NCBI GenBank assembly: GCA_023439505.1
Contig: JAEXNR010000019.1
Coordinates: forward strand, 104,786 to 168,785
DNA from: Bacillota bacterium
Lineage (GTDB): Bacteria; Bacillota; Clostridia; Lachnospirales; Lachnospiraceae
Reading direction: 5' to 3'
Length of the DNA stretch: 64,000 bases
Position 1 is the first letter of the stretch, and each line of letters begins with the position of its first letter. The notes under the pieces are model-generated. The model saw only the letters and a program-made list of their open reading frames with translations, searched no databases and was not told the origin of the DNA. Both the position numbers and the translations under genes were made by a program. Positions 60,732 through 64,000 of the stretch are shown here, piece by piece.

Positions 60732-62159
60732 ATGAGAAAAACAAAAATTATTTGTACCTTAGGGCCTTCTACTGATGATGACAATGTCATAAAAGAATTG
60801 ATTAAATCGGGTATGGATGTGGCACGCTTCAATTTTTCCCACGGGACACAGGATGAACACCTGATCCGCTTGAAAAAGATCAGAAAATTCCGTGATGAGT
60901 TAAATGTTCCGGTTGCAACCTTACTGGATACCAAGGGACCTGAAATCCGTATTGGTACTTTCAAGGACGGCCAAAAGGTTCAATTAACCGAAAACCAAAC
61001 CTTTATCCTGACAACCAGAGAAGTCACCGGGGATGAGACACAGGTTTCCATTAGTTATCCTGAACTGATTCATGATATAGAAGTCGGAACCACCATTCTA
61101 ATTGATGACGGCCTGATCGAACTGAAAGTGAAAGAAATTACAGACACAGACATTATATGTGAGGTTAAAAACGGCGGCATCGTATCTGACAGAAAAGGTG
61201 TGAATGTGCCGGGAGTCCATCTCTCCATGCCCTTTATCAGTGATAAGGACCGGGAAGATATCCTCTTTGGACTCAAAAACGGCTTTGAATTCATCGCCGC
61301 TTCCTTTGTGAGAACAGCAGCAGATGTTCTGGAAATCCGTAAGATTATTGATGAACATAAATCGTTGACAAAAATTATCGCTAAAATTGAAAACTTACAG
61401 GGTGTAGAAAATATTGATGAGATCATTGAAGCATCGGACGGTATCATGATTGCCCGCGGTGATATGGGTGTGGAAATTCCTTATGAAGATGTTCCCGTAA
61501 TTCAGAAAATTATTATTAAGCAGGTATATTCCTCCGGTAAACAGGTAATTACCGCTACACAAATGTTAGATTCCATGATCAAAAATCCAAGACCGACCCG
61601 TGCGGAAACAACGGATGTGGCCAATGCCATCTATGACGGTACCAGTGCAATTATGTTATCCGGTGAAACAGCTGCGGGAAAATATCCTATTGAATCCTTG
61701 AAAACGATGGTTCGAATTGCAGTCCGGGCAGAATCCGATATCGATTATAAAAAGCGCTTCCGTCAACAGGAGGTTTGTGAAAGCCCTGATATTACCGATG
61801 CTATTTCCAGAGCAACCGTAACAACTGCTTACGATTTGTGTGCAAAGATTATTATCACCGTAACGACCTCCGGAAGAACTGCAAGAATGGTATCCCGTTA
61901 TCGCCCGGATTGTCCGGTTATTGCCTGCACCAATGATTCCATGATCAGCAGACAGTTAAATCTGTCCTGGGGCGTATATCCGGTGTTAATTCCCATTGAG
62001 CATGATACCTTTGAATTATTTGACCATGCCATTGCTGCAGTAGAAAAAGCAGGATATCTGTCAGAGGGAGAATTAGCCGTTCTCACTGCCGGTGTACCTC
62101 TGGGTATATCAGGAAACACCAATATCATCAGGGTTCAGGTAGCTGGAAGTAACTACTAA
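60732..62159 (+). CDS. pyk: Pyruvate kinase
   Basis: A 475-aa glycolytic enzyme making pyruvate and ATP from PEP. MRKTKIICTLGPSTDDD is the typical start, AAGGAG upstream. The active-site helix reads KIIAKIENLQGV and the metal/PEP site IMIARGDMGVEIP. The extra C-terminal PEP-utiliser domain of Bacillus-type enzymes is absent. It is found together with ppdK in this genome, so the PEP/pyruvate step has two enzymes. Confidence 0.97.
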   Translation: MRKTKIICTLGPSTDDDNVIKELIKSGMDVARFNFSHGTQDEHLIRLKKIRKFRDELNVPVATLLDTKGPEIRIGTFKDGQKVQLTENQTFILTTREVTGDETQVSISYPELIHDIEVGTTILIDDGLIELKVKEITDTDIICEVKNGGIVSDRKGVNVPGVHLSMPFISDKDREDILFGLKNGFEFIAASFVRTAADVLEIRKIIDEHKSLTKIIAKIENLQGVENIDEIIEASDGIMIARGDMGVEIPYEDVPVIQKIIIKQVYSSGKQVITATQMLDSMIKNPRPTRAETTDVANAIYDGTSAIMLSGETAAGKYPIESLKTMVRIAVRAESDIDYKKRFRQQEVCESPDITDAISRATVTTAYDLCAKIIITVTTSGRTARMVSRYRPDCPVIACTNDSMISRQLNLSWGVYPVLIPIEHDTFELFDHAIAAVEKAGYLSEGELAVLTAGVPLGISGNTNIIRVQVAGSNY

Positions 62160-62244
62160 GAATAAGATTTAAGACTTGTGATGAATGTTCATAGGAGCCT
62201 CAGGTAAAAACACCTTGAAGGGAAGAACTGTTAGGGGGATAAGG

Positions 62245-62724
62245 ATGAAAAAGAAAGATTATATTAAATGGGATGAGTATTTTATGGGAATTGCCCTTCT
62301 TTCAACAGAACGCAGCAAAGATCCCAGTACCAGTGTCGGAGCCTGCATTGTAAGTGAAGATAATAAAATATTATCTGTAGGATATAATGGTATGCCAATT
62401 GGTTGTTCTGACGATGATTATCCCTGGGAAAGGGAGGGCGGTAACCTGGATACGAAATATTTTTATGTTTGTCATGCTGAGATGAACGCCATCTTAAACT
62501 ATACCGGAATTCATATGAAGGGTGCTAAAATATATACTACTTTATTTCCCTGTAACGAATGCACCAAGGCAATCATTCAGAAAGGTATTTCTGAAGTCAT
62601 CTATAGGAATGATAAGTATGCTGAAACCGATTCCGTCATCGCAGCAAAACGCATGATGGAATCTGCAGGCGTTAGTCACAGACAGTATCAACCCATCGGT
62701 AAAGATATTATAATTTCATTATAA
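62245..62724 (+). CDS. Deoxycytidylate (dCMP) deaminase
   Basis: A 159-aa zinc deaminase forming dUMP from dCMP for thymidylate synthesis. The ATG at 62245 follows GGGGGATAAGG; the upstream ATG at 62185 has no site. Zinc and catalytic residues are in VCHAEMNAI (H-A-E) and FPCNEC (PCxxC). Substrate-loop sequence STSVGACIVSEDNKILSVGY is typical. Confidence 0.92.
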   Translation: MKKKDYIKWDEYFMGIALLSTERSKDPSTSVGACIVSEDNKILSVGYNGMPIGCSDDDYPWEREGGNLDTKYFYVCHAEMNAILNYTGIHMKGAKIYTTLFPCNECTKAIIQKGISEVIYRNDKYAETDSVIAAKRMMESAGVSHRQYQPIGKDIIISL

Positions 62725-62731
62725 ATTTCAT

Positions 62732-62770
62732 GTCTCCGGAGCTCCGTTGTCGGACCCGGAGACTTTCTTC
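62732..62770 (+). terminator. Terminator of the dCMP deaminase gene
   Basis: GTCTCCGG (62732-62739) pairs with CCGGAGAC (62756-62763), with extra internal pairing, and is followed by TTTCTTCTTC. Confidence 0.8.
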
Positions 62771-62779
62771 TTCTACCAG

Positions 62780-62992
62780 CTTCCTTTTATCAGTGTTATT
62801 TCATCAGTTTCATTCTATCGGTTTTATTCTATCAGTTTTATCCCATCAGTTTTATCCTATCGGTTTTATTCTATCAGTTTTATCCTATCGGTTTTATTCT
62901 ATCAGTTTTATCCTATCGGTTTTATCCTGTCGGTTTTATTCTATCAGTTTTATCCCATCAGTTTTATCCTATCAAGTTTATCCTGCGGTTTA
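62780..62992. repeat. ~14-bp tandem repeats (T-rich)
   Basis: About fifteen copies of a unit like TTTTATCCTATCGG or TTTTATTCTATCAG, in alternating variants, between the dCMP deaminase terminator and the 3' end of the amidase gene. Reading frames across it are repeat artefacts. Confidence 0.92.
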
Positions 62993-63020
62993 TGTCACTA
63001 TTCTTACACTCCCAGGCTTA

Positions 63021-63743
63021 TTACTGTTTCTCTTTCTTCTCCGGTGTCGTTGTCACAACATCCTTTCGTTTAACTTCCTTCATGATATCCTCTTTCATCT
63101 TTTCCCAGGCATCCGGGTGATCCACATAATACAATGGGCAGAGCTTACCCGTAACATCATAGTGTCTGATGATATCCTCTTCCTTCAAACGATACATTTT
63201 GCACAGCTTCGCCACCAGAGAAACCAGGGAGTCATAGGTCTGATCGTTAAACTTGCCCGTTTCATCAGGATGACAGCACTCAATGGAAATGGTATCCTTG
63301 TTTCTGTTATTGGATGCATAAGCAATCTCTGTAAGTGGAATACATTGAATAATTTCCCCCTCCAATCCAATCACAAAATGACTGCTGGCATAGGTCACAC
63401 CGGAAGAAGCAAGTCCCTGAAAATAACTGCGATTATTCTTTGCTGAGGTTCCCGGATTCGCCGTATAATGGATTACAATGCCCTTCACTTTATCAAGGTC
63501 CTTCTGTGGTCTGGAATATTGATTTGGTGTAAGATAGTCCCTTTGAATCTCTACTCCATTGGACAACGCTCCTGTTATTGTCTCATTTTCATTGGGCGTT
63601 CCAAAGGTATCCTGATATTCCTTCACACAGAGTGCAATCAAAATCATGATGCCCGTAAACATCAAAAAGCCCAATAAGACTGAGCCTCTTCTTTTTCGTC
63701 TCTTCTTTCTGCGCCATTCTTCTTTTGTCATTACTTTGCCCAT
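63021..63743 (-). CDS. Membrane-anchored N-acetylmuramoyl-L-alanine amidase (Amidase_2)
   Basis: A 240-aa protein; the ATG at 63743 has AGGAGA upstream. A basic N-terminus and one helix (~20-42) anchor it outside the membrane. The catalytic domain has zinc ligands in GIVIHYTANPG and RHYDVTGKLCP, plus SSHFVIGLEGEIIQCIPLTE. It would cleave the MurNAc-L-Ala bond of peptidoglycan. It is convergent with the dCMP deaminase gene. Confidence 0.9.
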   Translation of the reverse strand: MGKVMTKEEWRRKKRRKRRGSVLLGFLMFTGIMILIALCVKEYQDTFGTPNENETITGALSNGVEIQRDYLTPNQYSRPQKDLDKVKGIVIHYTANPGTSAKNNRSYFQGLASSGVTYASSHFVIGLEGEIIQCIPLTEIAYASNNRNKDTISIECCHPDETGKFNDQTYDSLVSLVAKLCKMYRLKEEDIIRHYDVTGKLCPLYYVDHPDAWEKMKEDIMKEVKRKDVVTTTPEKKEKQ

Positions 63744-63835
63744 AAATATCTCCTGCTCTTCTCTCTTTTTATGCTCTTCTCTCAATTGTACTTATTCTCA
63801 CACTAACCAACATTCTGTCGCCTGCTCCAGCACAA

Positions 63836-64000
63836 ATCACACTGACGTCCAAGTGTGCTACTTGCTCACACGCATAAATTCAACGTGTGAATTAGTTTTT
63901 CATAATTCACACTAGCGTCCATGCGTGCTACTTGCTCGCACGCATAAATTCAACGTGTGAATTAGTTTTTCATAATTCATACTAGCGTCCATGCGTGCTA
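63836..64000. repeat. 70-bp tandem repeat running past the window end
   Basis: At least two full 70-bp units (from ~63850 and ~63920) and the start of a third (63990). Units differ at about four positions. Each holds the hairpin GCGTGC...GCACGC and a TTCACACTAGCGTCCAT-like part. It is not a CRISPR: there are no unique spacers. It may be a tandem MITE-type or genome-specific repeat. Confidence 0.85.

Noticed and set aside
62730..63446. 238-codon and 108-codon plus-strand frames rich in FYSISFILSVLS
   Set aside because: They are produced by the 14-bp tandem repeat and then run antisense over the amidase gene; no ribosome binding site.
63836..64000. Possible CRISPR array
   Set aside because: The 70-bp units are the same along their whole length, with no unique spacers and no cas genes.

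Overview
The window looks like the chromosome of a low-to-moderate GC Gram-positive anaerobe, most likely a Lachnospiraceae (Clostridia). The basis is the housekeeping content and order (ppdK, single-chain glyQS, YqzL-like/recO, era, PreP-type M16 peptidase, lgt, purH, pyk), strong AGGAGG-type ribosome binding sites, TTGACA/TATAAT promoters, and gut-type accessory genes. No rRNA, tRNA or CRISPR array was seen. Family names come from motif recognition, not from database searches.

1-14.5 kb: an accessory metabolic region. An FGGY sugar kinase (cut by the window edge), a zinc polyol/alcohol dehydrogenase and a PRD-type regulator are followed by a flavin-rich island. The island holds two paralogous flavodoxin-like proteins with Cys clusters and zinc ribbons, an AraC regulator fused to a GH39-like domain, a SnoaL-like protein, a nitroreductase, a Gfo/Idh/MocA oxidoreductase, an FAD-binding fumarate-reductase/ketosteroid-dehydrogenase-like flavoprotein, and a TetR-controlled membrane protein with four histidines spaced as in di-heme cytochromes b plus an extracytosolic FMN-attachment domain.

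14.5-25.3 kb: small drug- or peptide-response modules, each with a readable operator. They are blaI/M56 peptidase, marR/MATE pump, a two-component system with an ABC transporter, and sdpR/sdpI-like genes.

23.7-32.6 kb: a gene graveyard with scattered live genes. It contains remnants of YetF (DUF421), radical SAM, NrtR-like, Mef-like MFS, IS66, AAA ATPase and ppdK-tail sequences. Among them are GNAT acetyltransferases, a CD3324-like protein and two tandem double-glycine-leader peptides ending in Cys-Gly.

32.8-43.4 kb: conserved housekeeping genes (ppdK, glyQS, lipoprotein, recO, era, M16 peptidase, csp). 43.8-52.4 kb: a membrane amidohydrolase, an MMPL exporter divergent from a two-component system, and lgt.

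52.6-58.0 kb: nested mobile DNA. A class C-like group II intron sits directly after the purH terminator. Its domain I is split by a ~3.5 kb element of three overlapping tyrosine recombinase genes with 35-bp perfect terminal inverted repeats, i.e. a recombinase-in-trio (RIT) element. 58-64 kb: purH, a DUF1461 membrane protein, pyk, dCMP deaminase, a membrane-anchored amidase and several tandem repeat tracts.
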